Below, piece by piece: positions 53,301 through 63,998 of a stretch of DNA of 64,000 nucleotides (within the stretch, counting starts at the first letter, position 1; the number at the start of each line of letters is the position of its first letter). Made by a program: the position numbers and the translations under genes. The DNA comes from Aphanomyces cochlioides (taxonomy: Eukaryota > Oomycota > Saprolegniomycetes > Saprolegniales > Verrucalvaceae). The notes under the pieces are model-generated. The model searched no databases. It was not told where the DNA came from and saw nothing but the letters and a program-made list of their open reading frames with translations. The stretch spans positions 310,001-374,000 of the forward strand of contig JAHQRK010000008.1 of assembly GCA_019828595.1 (NCBI GenBank). The letters run 5' to 3'.

Positions 53301-54681
53301 ATGGCAATAAGACATTTTTTGATTTACTGCGTGACCAATAAGGTTGATTTTGATTTCCAGAGGCTGAACTATGATTGATCAAGTCACAACATAAACACTT
53401 CTGCCTCTTCCTGCTCATCGACAACTTCCGCTGCGACGATCTCAAACTCTGGGCTGTCTTCAGAACCAATCGGTTTCAGTTCAACTCGTCTGTGTGGCTG
53501 GACTTGATTCGCTTGCTTCTAGCGTGTGCTCTTTTCAGCTTGGTCTGCATTGGGATCTCACAGCAGTTAGTTTTGTAGTTGAAATAGCAAACAACTCAGG
53601 AACGCCATTCTCCACACAATGCCAACAAACGGAACAGCATAGACATAACTTGATCGAATTCCTTTCCCTCTTTTTCGCTTCCCTTCGATTTCTGCGTCGA
53701 TCGTAGGGCATAAAGCTAGTGTAGTGTGTAAGCAGGCATTGAACTGAGGCTTGTCAAAAGACTCTATTGAGGCTAAGAACTTCATAATATCGCCCTCTTT
53801 CCCAAGCATACAGTTTTGAGAACAGCATGACGTTGTTGAGAGAGCTGCTGCTCTTGCAGGAACCCTTTCCATGGTCACATTTAGCGATTCTGTCGTGGTA
53901 GCGTTGGCATGCGTTGGGTGGTCTGAGTCCATTCTTACAAGTGAAGGGTGTTTTTTACAGAAAGTGTTTTTTTCGTTTTTCTCCAAAGTATAGAGACGAC
54001 AAAAGAAAGAATCCATTGTCTTTGAACTTGATTTTCTCAAAAAGTGAAAATGGTAAGGAAGACACTTTTTGTATTCCGGGTCCTCATTTGCAAGCCAAAG
54101 TCTTTGGATCCTGCGATTGCAACATCTGCAAGAAATCTATACCCTTTAAAATCTAAGCAATAAGAGTGAGATAGATAGACTACCATCAATCGAAAGAGGG
54201 GACTCGCCCTCTTTCATGCGCATTTCACCACTCGCCTTTAAGCCAGCTATCTTTCTTTTGTATCCTTTGCCAAAATCTACAAATGGTGAGATAAATATCG
54301 CCCATTGTGACTACCAGAGAGCATTTTGTTCACTTCTTCGTTGACCCGTAGCCCGCGCTCGTCGTATAAGAATTTGAGAGCACTTATGATTGAAGCTATC
54401 GTTGAATATTGGTTGTATCGTCGGGGAACGATCTCGTTTCCCCGTCTATCTCGCTTCAAGGAATGATAGACCAACAGACTCTTCCAGACGTCGCCAGACA
54501 GCGGGAGCTTGACCACTCCAGCATGGGTGGTTTCAGGATGGTGTTGCGCGAGGTAGCGTATCACCCTTTTCGTCGTTACTCCGTATTGCGACCGAGTATT
54601 GTCGACAATTCTCAAAGCAATGATTTCGTCGCCTGTTTGAGCTCGGCTTTGGGCGTCGCTCACTCGCTTTCTCGGAGGCAT
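50356..54681 (-). CDS. Crypton tyrosine recombinase with GCR1_C-like tail, split by an insertion
   Basis: Cryptons move by a tyrosine recombinase. From ATG 54681 the N-terminal core-binding part (IVDNTRSQYGVTTKRVIRYL) is followed by GYKRKIAGLKASGEMRMKEG. The chain resumes beyond the 2.1-kb insertion with FLLFSWNLLVRAVS and YPRHVYANPTQPAVCPVL, then the catalytic HSLRKGAATD (HxxR) and the nucleophile region VANRYLF. The C-terminal half (from about 51177) has a GCR1_C-like block WNLWWDGSQSHKIPPL. Five predicted introns (38, 31, 41, 44, 37 nt; for example 54314-54277, 54183-54153, 51884-51844) keep the frame. One frame change near 51175 is unresolved. Apart from the insertion it looks recently functional. 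Confidence 0.82.
53247..53370. repeat. 30-bp tandem repeat, about four copies
   Basis: Degenerate units of TAAG..T..TTTTGATTT..., period 30-31 bp, inside the unclassified element. In the minus-strand frame it would encode a ten-residue KSK...L repeat. Confidence 0.65.
53567..54040 (-). pseudogene. Unknown protein of the 2.1-kb element
   Basis: An open frame with STTSCCSQNCMLGKEGDIM and KGIRSSYVYAVPFVGIVWRM, a Cys-rich start and an aromatic block that recall uncharacterised transposon-borne proteins seen in many eukaryotes, but I cannot name the family. Coding-like acidic sequence (PIGSEDSPEFEIVAAEVVDE) near 53400-53460 suggests it continues in another frame. No catalytic triad identified. 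Confidence 0.4.
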
Positions 54682-55179
54682 TTTCTTATCTTAGCCACAT
54701 ATTTGGCGAAGATTCATCCGGATAGCAGTGTTTCGTAAATCAAATATATTTAAATCTATTTTCTGTTTGAACGTATTTTCCCTGAATATATTGTATATGT
54801 ACAATAATTTATTGTAAGTTCCCAATATTACAATACTATTACTAGTACTTCGAAGTATACTATTAGTACATGTATTTTCTTGTATTTCATAATATTTTTC
54901 TGTCGCTGCGTCGTTGTTTGAACAGCTGTCAAATCCCATTCTCCTTTATTCTGTCCAAGTATGGGTGGCAGTGGGACTCCAGATTTAATATAGCCCAGAT
55001 ACCCCAGTTTTAATTGATTGACTCGACGAGGGAAGCATGACAAGTTGTCCCTTTGACCCATGGGATCTGTCCACGGAAAGCCAGAAATCATCCAACAGAC
55101 GTCCAAACGCAGCAAGCTCACATGGCTCGAGCGTAAGCACTTGCTTGCCCTTCGCGCATATTTCAATACATTCACCGAG

Positions 55180-55720
55180 CCGTTTTGAACGTGCGTGCAT
55201 CTTTGTAGTTCCAGTTGGCCTCAGACAACGAGGGGGGGGCTTGTAATAGGGATCGCGCTGTGGACATCCTTTGTCTTGCAGAGGAAAGCACAGTCGAGGA
55301 GGAATTGATTTCAATGTCTTGTAGCAGCGTCAAACTCTTGGCAAACCGCGCTCAAATGTCTCTCATGGACCAAAACCACCAACGACACTCAGGTTGAGTC
55401 TTCGTTCTATCCTCAACTTGGAGTTTGTTTCAGCAAAACTTACATTCCGGGCAAATTTTGTCAGGGGATGCTTCTGATCGCATTAACATTGCGGGGCAAC
55501 TGCCCATGGACGAGGATAAGAAAGTTTCGTTGAGATTCAGCGTCTCCGCGTGTTCCTGTAACTTTCCCCTCGAGGGGGAACTACCCAGCTCCTTGCGCTC
55601 GTAGCATGCGGGGAATAAAAGATCAGGGGTCAACAACTCAGACTTGCGGCTCATTGTTACTACCGGTAATCTATTCAGGGGACAGGCCACTCCCTCGAGC
55701 ATGAAAAGACCACATGGCGA
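55180..55720. repeat. Third, partial copy of the 2.5-kb repeat unit
   Basis: Matches 27.92-28.30 kb of copy A in the same orientation, for example GTCGAGGAGRAATTGATTTC and GTCTTGTAGCAGCGTC, at clearly lower identity. The Lys/Arg-rich ORF is absent here. Minus-strand frames (RLGECIEICAKGKQVLTLEP at about 55160-55100) look protein-like but are unrecognised. Confidence 0.65.
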
Positions 55721-57570
55721 GCACCGTGTTCCATCCTAGGCACTGATCCAAGTGATAGAAAGATCTAGTAGTGTTGGGAACTCCAATTACTCGCAAAGTT
55801 GAACAAATCCGCACGTCCGACCATTGTCTAAAAGGTACAGAGATGTCCAGGGCGATGTTTAAACAAATCCACTCCGCCACAGCCGCCGTGTCGAGAGAGA
55901 GAGAGGTATATCTCCTCGGCTGTTCAAGAATTCACCAGTATGATGCGATTTGTAACTCCTGACTCGGTCGTGAAACAATCGTGGAGCGCGCGCCGGCCGA
56001 GGTGTAACCAGGCGAGCGAACACGAGCGAATCTTGACGGAGGCGCACCTCTATCAGATCAACAGATCGTTCTCGCGGAAACCACATGGGATCGACGACCA
56101 TTCCAATCACCAGCGTCGTCATCTCCGCTTCGACTGGTCCATTTCTTGTGTTTGATAGCTTTCTGTATGATGTAAATCGTCGTTGTTATCCATGCTTTGT
56201 GTGGGTTTGGAGCATTGCAAATCCCAAGTTCGTCCTCTGTGACAGGATAAGTTGAGAGAAAGAGGCCAGACAGTCGAGCAAAGTGAGATGCCGCCATGTG
56301 GCACCGCGTCCATGCCATTGGTGTTCCACTCGACTGACGAACGTTGCGTGAAAACTTTGTCAAGTCTGGATACCGCAAGGACAATTTTTCACTCAGATTC
56401 AAAAGTGACAACAAACGAGCCGCTCGTTCCACATATCAACACGACGATCAAGACGGGCGCTTCCAGACCAACGCCAGCGATCTCTCTGCTCTTTCATGCA
56501 TGCGCTGGGAGCGCGTGGTTGGACTAAACGACTGTAATTTCAGCCAGGATGGGGGCGATGTGTACTGTAGACACGGGCGAACTCATACACTGGATCCAAC
56601 CACGTGTCGAACAGTGGAGAATCGACAAGATTGACTTGATGGCCACTCAGAGTCGCCTGTCGACTAACCACTTTGATAAACTAATCTCGACCAAACGTTG
56701 TCACTTATGCGAGAAGTCTCGTTATAATAAGAGGAGAACTCATCCGGATAATTTTCCGGTTAAGTTATCCATCAGCTTATATCCATCAGCAGCGCCGCTA
56801 AATTTAAAGTTTTAGCTTCTATGGTCTTGTATTCAAGTTCATCTGGAGTCGTATTGGATAAGGTGGGCTTATTATTCATAAGTGTTTCCTTTATAAGGAT
56901 AAAATGAATCCGGCGGAGGTTGTTGTATTATCCGGATATGTGCAGTATGGATACTGTAACGACCCATCGACATCCTTATTTTTCAAAGGTATAATGTATC
57001 GACAGGAATAATATATCAGAGGAAAATGATTTCCACACAATGAGATATCATAGATTTCCATCCAGATTAAAAAAACATTACATTAGAATAGAAATGTGGA
57101 TTTCCATAGCCGCTTGTATAAATTCAAGGCGAAAATCGCGTAAAGCCCCGCGGGATCAGACCATACAATCAAATACCTGTATAACTGAATAATTATATTT
57201 GTATTAATATATAAAGTATATAAAGTGATAAAGGTATTCCTAATGATGTCACCGCACTGATAAGATATTTTTTGTTATAACTTTATCCAACATAGTAACA
57301 TGTTCAACGGTCAGTGTGGTGATGCTGTCCATAAAATGCTCTGGACAGATCGGATCTACCCAGTTTGGTTAGTTAGCCTCAAGAATAAGACAAAGAGTGC
57401 ACGGGATTGACGACGTAATTGTTCCGTCGTGTCCACGTAAGCTACGAGTCGCTTCAAAGCCATGCAACTGGAAAGCCAGTCAAGCTCTTGACAAGACACG
57501 CATCAACTTTGAGGCCAACTCAGGGCTACACATAACTCCAACCACATGGCACGAAAGTACACCCATCTAG
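55721..57570. other. No gene recognised
   Basis: Several overlapping frames of 60-124 codons on both strands, none with a motif I know. No terminal repeats found. The last 600 bp are AT-rich and include the presumed upstream region of the zinc-finger gene. Confidence 0.35.
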
Positions 57571-57672
57571 ACGGCAGGACAGAAACAAACTGGGCGAAGG
57601 TCAACGCTGTTCTTTTGTGTTCTGGCGCTGGAACCATCCTTGGCATGTGACCACTTTTCAATCGGCAACCAA

Positions 57673-58233
57673 ATGGCCACGGAAGCAAAGACGTGTTTGG
57701 TCCACAAACACCGGACGCAATGCCTCGTCCAAGGCTGCTGCCAAGGCCAAGTCCGCTCGATGAAAGCGTCGGCAAGTCATCATCGCCATCACCATCGCAT
57801 TCGTTCGCACCATCGAACAAAGCGTCGTTGTATCGTCGACGGCTGTAGCAAACAAGCACATGCGCGACAGAAATGCGTCCGCCACGGCGGCGGGAAACTT
57901 TGCAAAGTCGACAATTGTTCACAACACGCACGAGCGAATGGTCTCTGCTACCGACACCGATCCGTTTCCGACACACCGACAGCATCACCAGATCCAAAGT
58001 CGTCCAGCATGTCCGGCCCGACACCACTCGATCAAATCGACGACGCAATGCTCGACCGACTGCTCATGGAAATGACTCCTCTCGAAGTCCAAGCAAAGAT
58101 GGAAGAACCGACGGTCGTCGTGCAAGAACCGATGGTGTGGCTCGAGTTCCAAGATCCACTCGTGCGGATTGCCAACACAGTCGCGGTCCTCAACACGATG
58201 CAGTATGTCTCCCATCACTTAATGCAAAACTAG
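57673..58233 (+). CDS. WRKY19-like zinc-binding repeat protein
   Basis: 186 residues from ATG 57673. The core has two full copies of C-x4-C-x9-C-x2-H: CIVDGCSKQAHARQKCVRHG and CKVDNCSQHARANGLCYRH, with GGGK between them, and a degenerate copy (CLVQGCCQGQ) upstream after a His-rich stretch. This HGGG-linked repeat is typical of a large oomycete family annotated as WRKY19-like; despite the name it lacks the WRKY domain. The C-terminal 80 residues are acidic and helical. Nuclear or nucleic-acid binding is plausible from the fingers. An open frame reaches back to 57571, so an upstream exon is possible. No damage seen. Confidence 0.78.
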   Translation: MATEAKTCLVHKHRTQCLVQGCCQGQVRSMKASASHHRHHHRIRSHHRTKRRCIVDGCSKQAHARQKCVRHGGGKLCKVDNCSQHARANGLCYRHRSVSDTPTASPDPKSSSMSGPTPLDQIDDAMLDRLLMEMTPLEVQAKMEEPTVVVQEPMVWLEFQDPLVRIANTVAVLNTMQYVSHHLMQN

Positions 58234-60332
58234 AAGTTATAAGAGTTATAGATTTATAAATATATATGTTTGAAAGTCATCCACTGGCTTTCGACTTCTT
58301 TCAACTGCGAGATCACGCAAGATACCAAATGCCTGCTTACGCTAACGATTATGCTGACTTAAGTTAATAAGAGCCAGCTTATTGAGGATGTCGACGATAT
58401 ACAAGGGCTAAACCAAAACTTAAAGGAAAGATAGCGAAATTAGGCTTCCTCCAGCGTCGACCTGTATCGACGACATGCGAATCCACTCTTGGGATTGTCC
58501 TGCCTCTCACGCAATCCACGTTGAGGTGTTGTAAAAAAGTTTTCTTGTCATGTGGTCTGGGATAAGCTCAAGTGAAATTCTCATATCTCCAATTTTAAAA
58601 TACTGTATAATGATTGGCTAATGTTAGTATACGCTCCCAAGAAAAGACTAATACTGTACAATGATTGGCTAATTTTGATACCTCGACCAATAAGAGACTA
58701 CGGAATACTAGTAGCTTATATGGAGGATAACTCATCACCACATAACGTGTTTTATGACAGCTTGCCTTTATCGATATTCCGCGCCGGCTTGGGGCTACTG
58801 ACTTCCACAATATAGTGAAGACTACTGTAGTTGGTATTCGTAAAATGATCGCCATGTTTCACCAGCTTATGTGAATTCATTCATGGTGTGGGATAGGAAA
58901 GAGAAGAGGGGGGAAGTGGGGGGATCACGACCAAGGACTTAATCGACGGATAAAACCGACCAAGTCTCGTACTTTCCTCAAGACCAAAGTCCAACAATGT
59001 TTTTTGTATGGTATTTTCACCTCTGTGATCCACCCTTGCTTCCCAAACATGTCCCTTAACACTGCGCTTTAGTAGGACATTTCAATTCAAAAGCGTTTCA
59101 AAGCTACGACCGCATCCATGATCTTTGTTGTTTCCTCTCGACAGCTGGCTGGTGAGCTCTATAGAGTGACAAACGCGATTGCTTCGCTCCTTCGGGCACA
59201 GAAATTGCACTGACTACTACTACACTGTAGTATTAATAGTCAGTCACTGGTATGCACTCTTCTTGTAAAGCGACATGGCAACCACGCGGTGATCCCAACT
59301 CAACCAGCGAGAACTTGGCACCCAGGTGCTCATTTGAAACAAAAGAAGTCATCCAAAAGGTTCATCAAAAGATTATCTGCACGTCGTTCATCCTGCAATG
59401 AGTAGCTTGAAATATACTGGCATTCACGCCAACGCTCCCTTCAGGCTCCATCTGACATGCGAAGTGTACTCGGAGCACGAAGTCCTGTTGACGCCAAGCT
59501 TTCTTCCATCAGGACAATATTGTGATGGGGGGGCGTGTGCGGAAGGAAACTCACACACTCACACAAGAATTTGTCGGTCAAAGGCTCTTTATGAGTCTTT
59601 CGACCTGCAAGCGTTTTGAGAGTGCAAAGGGTACAACGAACGACTCGGAGTTTACAAGGCTTCGAGTGGAAAAAGGTTGGGATAAAAGGGGGAGGTGTTT
59701 CGAGGCCCGTCGAAACTCGCGTCAAAACTCACTTCGAGCGCTGGTTAAGGGCTATTCACAAGATCACAGTACAAGGGGGTCGCTGGCACACCGGGCACAA
59801 CAACCAAAAACAGGATCACGCAGCCGCAATGAAAGTCGGTCGTGCGCTCCAAAACTAGCTGTCTTGGATTGGGGTACTTTTTCGAACAGTTGAAGCTGTT
59901 GACCTTAGGTCATACACGACAAAGCGGAAGTGAATTCAAAGGTTAACTATCTACTCGAATTTTCTCTATTCTGGTCCATTGTTCCGATATCGTTTCTGCT
60001 CGCTCTCTTTACCGCAGCGTCCCCCAGCATTGGCCAAGCTTCATCTGTAACTTGTTCGCTGCTTGTTGGTTGGCCCTCGCGCTTTCATCTGTCGACGATG
60101 TGCCATCGCGAGGCAATCGGTTGGTTCACGTTTCGGTGGTGGCGCTCTACAGTCATGTGAATGCGCGCGCGTTCTTGTTTTCTGTGTCTTCTGCATCATG
60201 CTTCATCACAAGCCACCCCGGTCAGGGTGCGACTCGCAAGAGTGAGCGCCGACCAACAACCTTCTTCTAGTCACCCAAGCTTGTAACACTTGGCAAGAGT
60301 CATCGACCAATCTTGAGTCTTCACTTTTCCCT
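58234..60332. other. No gene recognised
   Basis: Short frames only. A 25-bp direct repeat (TACTGTA.AATGATTGGCTAA) occurs at about 58601 and 58652. The 300 bp before 60333 are probably the promoter region of the next gene. Confidence 0.35.
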
Positions 60333-61316
60333 ATGTCTCAACAGTCTGGGACCGCACGTTTGTCCTCGGTGCGCTCAAATGCTTCTTCCAGTGGTCGCAA
60401 TGTAATGCGTACTCCATCCAAATCCGTCGCTGGTCCTCAGGGGCTGGTCGCTGAAACTCCGTCAATCGCTCAGGTGCTCAGTGGTACGGCTCCGGCCACG
60501 TCTCGTGGTCCATCGACTCGGTCGGCTTCTCAAAATCGTCATCGTGAACAAACTGCCGACCTTCCCAGGGCTCAACCGACTGAACCTAACTTGCCTCGTT
60601 CACGCTCTCAACCGCAAACTCAACGCTCAACCATGCCTCAGACGTCAGGTACACAAGAGCCAACGCCAGACCAACAATTGCCACCATCTCCTCGACAAAG
60701 CAGTGCTGAAACGGAGTCGATGAATGGCGTGCCAGGGCCTGAAAGCCATGATCCTCTTGACGAACTGCGTAACCAGGCTCTTCATATCAACCAGCTCAAC
60801 ATTCGCCTGACTAACCAAGGTCGGCAACTTGAAAGGGCGGACGAACAAATCTTCATGTTGCGCGCCGAAATTGAGCACTTGCGTAATCTTGTCGACAACA
60901 TACACGTATCTGGAGGTCAACCAAACGTCGCCAGACGTGAGCCGTGCGGCATGATGACTGTCCGTGGTCGTCCGTGCATGAAACCCAAAAGTTCTTGCGT
61001 CTATCGAGCTGCTGGCTGCCACCCCGAGAGCGCCAACATCGTCAATCAATGGACGAGGATCGGGACTACGATGACGCCATGGAGCAAGAATAGTCTTCGT
61101 AACGCATGCATAATCCATTGTCATTCTTGTCATTGCCTGTCAATCGTCTCGTCAATATCCATTGCCGACGCATTCGGTCAATCACTGCTTCAACTTGCTT
61201 GGTCAATCATCAATTCAACGGGCCATTTGCTCATTGGTCGGTTGTACGAATATTTCTCGACTTTCACCAATCTTCCCATTCTTGGTTTTGCACCATGGTG
61301 GTCACTCGCACTTTGA
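60333..61316 (+). CDS. Unknown protein A with C-x9-C-x6-C motif
   Basis: Up to 327 residues from ATG 60333. The first 130 residues are Ser/Thr/Pro/Gln-rich and disordered. A short coiled coil (LNIRLTNQGRQLERADEQIF) follows at about 150-190. Then comes CGMMTVRGRPCMKPKSSC at about 205-222, a likely zinc-binding motif shared with the next gene. After this the frame becomes hydrophobic and unconvincing. A one-base shift near 61045 would instead end the protein at an acidic DEDRDYDDAMEQE tail (stop about 61092). Host gene or mobile-element gene cannot be decided. Confidence 0.55.
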   Translation: MSQQSGTARLSSVRSNASSSGRNVMRTPSKSVAGPQGLVAETPSIAQVLSGTAPATSRGPSTRSASQNRHREQTADLPRAQPTEPNLPRSRSQPQTQRSTMPQTSGTQEPTPDQQLPPSPRQSSAETESMNGVPGPESHDPLDELRNQALHINQLNIRLTNQGRQLERADEQIFMLRAEIEHLRNLVDNIHVSGGQPNVARREPCGMMTVRGRPCMKPKSSCVYRAAGCHPESANIVNQWTRIGTTMTPWSKNSLRNACIIHCHSCHCLSIVSSISIADAFGQSLLQLAWSIINSTGHLLIGRLYEYFSTFTNLPILGFAPWWSLAL

Positions 61317-63418
61317 CTCGTCTCGAACGCGAAGAAGAAGAAGAAACCATTCAGATCGCACAGGCTTTGGCGCTGTCCGAGCAACAGCAGTTGCCTGCTG
61401 GCATGGAAGAGCTCTGCATCTTGAACGAAGTGGACATGCAGGCGGATACCTCTCAGAAGTCCGATGACGTCTTGACAGATCCACTATGCTTGGAGGGAAA
61501 TCGTCGCTTTCTCGAGCGTCTCCGAGAACTGGCTGCTCGGCACATCGAAGCCCACAACACTGAGATTCGGCGCTTGATGGCGACTCGCGAGCGTGACCGT
61601 GAAGCAGAATGTAAGACTCGGATTTGGCAAGAGCTAAATATAGCTGTTCAACACCCCGCTTACACCGAAGCCATGCATCAGACTTATGCGCAGCTGGAGC
61701 GCTATACGGAGCTGTCGTATCTTGAAGGTGTCGCTCGTAGTCGGCTGACAGCTTATGCCAAGGCCTTGTCTGAGGTGACGGAGCTCACAAGTCGAATTTC
61801 CTTGTACCTCACAGCCTTCAAAATTCTGGGTCGACATCAAGTGCGTTTGAAGCAGCTCGTCAGCGAGTCTGAAGGCGAGTTGATGCGGATACTGCACGAT
61901 CTCCATCAAGCGGAAAGTCATTATCACGCTGCGTGGAGCCGCCAAGATTGGGTCGCTCGTCGCCATCCGGGTATGTTGACTTTGCCATTGACTTCGCCAT
62001 ACATGCCGGCCCGACTTAATCCGTTCTTGCCTGCCATGCCAACCGTAGCCCCTTTCAGTGATGACGAGGAGGAAACCAAAGACGAAGAGGAGACTAAAGA
62101 AGAGCCGCTCGTTGTGGAAACGCCTCGCACACCGCCGGCCAAAAAATCTTCAGTGCGCACTGATGGGCAAACGACTTTTCTTGTCACTGGTCCAAGTGCA
62201 TCGTCGTCGGATGAAGAGGATTCGCCACCCATTCGGAAGTTTCGTCGCCTTAAGCGTGGTCCGTCGTCACAGCCAAGCTCGCCAAGGCCGGCAAAGACTG
62301 CTCGTCCAAACACTCCGCCATCGCCACCTTCACCAACGACCACCATTGCGTCGGCTGCACCGTCGATCGCTTCATCGCACCGTTCATCCAAGTCTGGACC
62401 TCGAGGTCGTCGTCGTCAAGACAGTTCTGGTTCACATGAGAGCGACGTCGTCTTGCTTGGTCCAAGAAAAGACGGCCATGTCACGTTGCGGCCGGCCGAG
62501 TCTGACGAGGAGCCATTCGATCCCTTTGAGGCAACACTTGACCGCAGAGAGTCAACACAGCCTGATCCTAGTCGATTGCCTTCACATGCCTTGGATTGCT
62601 CTCTCGAAGCTTTGGGTGATCAATATCAAGCTTTAGCTGTCGACGCTCAAAGTGCCAACCTTCAGCCAAACTTTGCTCGATCGGTTGTCAACGCCGTTAG
62701 CCACTTGGGTAGCGTCCTCCGCACCATAGTTAACAATCAACCCAATGTGCGCCGGCCTGTCGTGATGTCTGCCAAGGAGGTTCGTGAAACTCATGCCAAG
62801 TTGCGAGCGATCGTGGACAGCTATGTGCCACCACCCCAAGTTACTCCAGCCGATGGAAGACTGTGCAATGGCCGCATGTCCGACGGCAGCAAGTGTCAGT
62901 TGCCAGCGTCTCGGTGCTATCTTCGGGCAGAGAAGGTTCACGTATCCACCCCTGGTCAAATGCCGCTCTGTTTCGGACGCTCGATCAAGGTTGGCTTGAC
63001 CCGTCGTTGCCATCAAAAGTGGGCGCGCTGCCAAGTCCACAATCCACGGTATCATGAAATTTTCAGTCAGTATCACGGCCACGTGCATCGTTCAACCGGG
63101 TTGGTATCAAGTCGAGGAGCCTTGCTGTACGAGATCGAGAAGGACTTCGGCAATATGCAGCACGACTTCATCCAGAATGGCCAGCGCGTCGTTCTTCAAG
63201 GGCCGCAGTTTCCCACTGCTCACTCGTTTGCTCGTTATTCTCGCCGCTTGCAAGAGTTTGATACGTTGTTGGAGTCTTTGCAAGATCCAGACGTCGGTTC
63301 CCAAGGTCCATCGGGTCCACCCGATCAACATCCTGGTCCTCAAGGTCCACGTGGTCCATCCAATCCTCCACGTCCACCTCCAATGTCAGCCGGTGGGCCA
63401 TGTGCGGTCTTTGTGTGA
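61295..63418 (+). CDS. Unknown protein B with UIM-like start and C-x9-C-x6-C motif
   Basis: 707 residues from ATG 61295; an open frame extends 63 codons upstream but looks non-coding. Residues 12-29 (EEEEETIQIAQALALSEQ) fit a ubiquitin-interacting motif. Residues 60-240 are helical coiled coil. Residues 250-440 are acidic, Ser/Pro-rich and disordered, with basic patches (RKFRRLKRG). Near residue 530 CNGRMSDGSKCQLPASRC repeats the spacing of protein A and is followed by further Cys/His (RRCHQKWARCQVHNPRYH). The end is Gly/Pro-rich and collagen-like. No known domain explains the whole. Tandem to protein A. Confidence 0.68.
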   Translation: MVVTRTLTRLEREEEEETIQIAQALALSEQQQLPAGMEELCILNEVDMQADTSQKSDDVLTDPLCLEGNRRFLERLRELAARHIEAHNTEIRRLMATRERDREAECKTRIWQELNIAVQHPAYTEAMHQTYAQLERYTELSYLEGVARSRLTAYAKALSEVTELTSRISLYLTAFKILGRHQVRLKQLVSESEGELMRILHDLHQAESHYHAAWSRQDWVARRHPGMLTLPLTSPYMPARLNPFLPAMPTVAPFSDDEEETKDEEETKEEPLVVETPRTPPAKKSSVRTDGQTTFLVTGPSASSSDEEDSPPIRKFRRLKRGPSSQPSSPRPAKTARPNTPPSPPSPTTTIASAAPSIASSHRSSKSGPRGRRRQDSSGSHESDVVLLGPRKDGHVTLRPAESDEEPFDPFEATLDRRESTQPDPSRLPSHALDCSLEALGDQYQALAVDAQSANLQPNFARSVVNAVSHLGSVLRTIVNNQPNVRRPVVMSAKEVRETHAKLRAIVDSYVPPPQVTPADGRLCNGRMSDGSKCQLPASRCYLRAEKVHVSTPGQMPLCFGRSIKVGLTRRCHQKWARCQVHNPRYHEIFSQYHGHVHRSTGLVSSRGALLYEIEKDFGNMQHDFIQNGQRVVLQGPQFPTAHSFARYSRRLQEFDTLLESLQDPDVGSQGPSGPPDQHPGPQGPRGPSNPPRPPPMSAGGPCAVFV

Positions 63419-63665
63419 GCATCTCTAGCCAACCTTCGTCCAGTTCGGCATAGGTAGATTGCCATCTTCATAACACTCCATTTCTTCGTCTTCATATGCA
63501 AACATGCATCAATATAAATCCATTCCAGCACGCGATCGATTCGATGAATCGATCAATCCATCAATTTCCATTCCATTCACCATTCAAACCACTTCACCAA
63601 AGGGCCAAAAAGTCTGCCATTTCACCAAAACCTATGCACATCGGCTTGTTCACTCGTGCAGTGGA
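63419..63665. other. Convergent spacer
   Basis: 247 bp between two convergent genes. Contains ATCGATTCGATGAATCGATC-like short repeats near 63535-63560; probably 3' untranslated sequence. Confidence 0.4.
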
Positions 63666-63998
63666 CTAAAGAGCCGTAGCTCCACCGACGCCAACTTCAT
63701 CTCCCTGGTCGCCATTGTCTTTAGTTTCTTCAGCATTCTCCTCTTCGACTGGGATATCAAACTCGTTCTGCCTCATCATACTCAACCGGGCGAGGTGTAA
63801 CCGATCTCGTTCGAACTCATACACAAAGACTGACGGTGGCAACAGAATTGAAGCAATCCATATCCAAGGGCCATTGTTCTCCAGCTGCACTTCGTACTCT
63901 TTGACATTGTTGACATATCGTATGTCTCGGATGCCAAATAGCTGTTGATCATCTGGGTCTAGTTCAAATGAATCGGGGGGCAAATAGAGCCCTTCGTC
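63666..63998 (-). CDS. Chromodomain protein, C-terminal part, runs off the right edge
   Basis: The open frame enters from beyond the window (DEGLYLPPDSFELDPDDQQL). It contains a chromodomain-like block, FGIRDIRYVNNVKEYEVQLE..GPWIWIASILLPP, with the aromatic positions (Y, W, W) expected of a methyl-lysine cage, then an acidic tail to TAG-type stop at 63666. It could be the C terminus of a chromovirus-type gypsy integrase or a host chromatin protein; only the missing N-terminal part would tell. Confidence 0.6.
   Translation of the reverse strand, partial: DEGLYLPPDSFELDPDDQQLFGIRDIRYVNNVKEYEVQLENNGPWIWIASILLPPSVFVYEFERDRLHLARLSMMRQNEFDIPVEEENAEETKDNGDQGDEVGVGGATAL

Larger units (their letters stand above)
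51981..54085. mobile_element. Unclassified 2.1-kb DNA transposon in the Crypton
   Basis: Ends GAGGACCCGGAAAACAAAAAG (51981 on) and its inverse (54065-54085) match at 20 of 21 positions. Both flanks are ATTT (51977-51980, 54086-54089), a 4-bp target duplication, and removing the element plus one ATTT rejoins the Crypton reading frame. I cannot place it: TA, TTA, 8-bp and 9-bp families are excluded. Confidence 0.83.

Noticed and set aside
5820..56940. Repeated palindrome ATCCGGAT (about eight sites)
   Set aside because: More than chance for an 8-mer, but several lie inside the same repeats and the core TCCGGA is not enriched. I cannot argue for a function.
63300..63415. Collagen-like tail as a sign of a collagen gene
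   Set aside because: Only a short Gly/Pro-rich run; the rest of protein B has no Gly-X-Y pattern.
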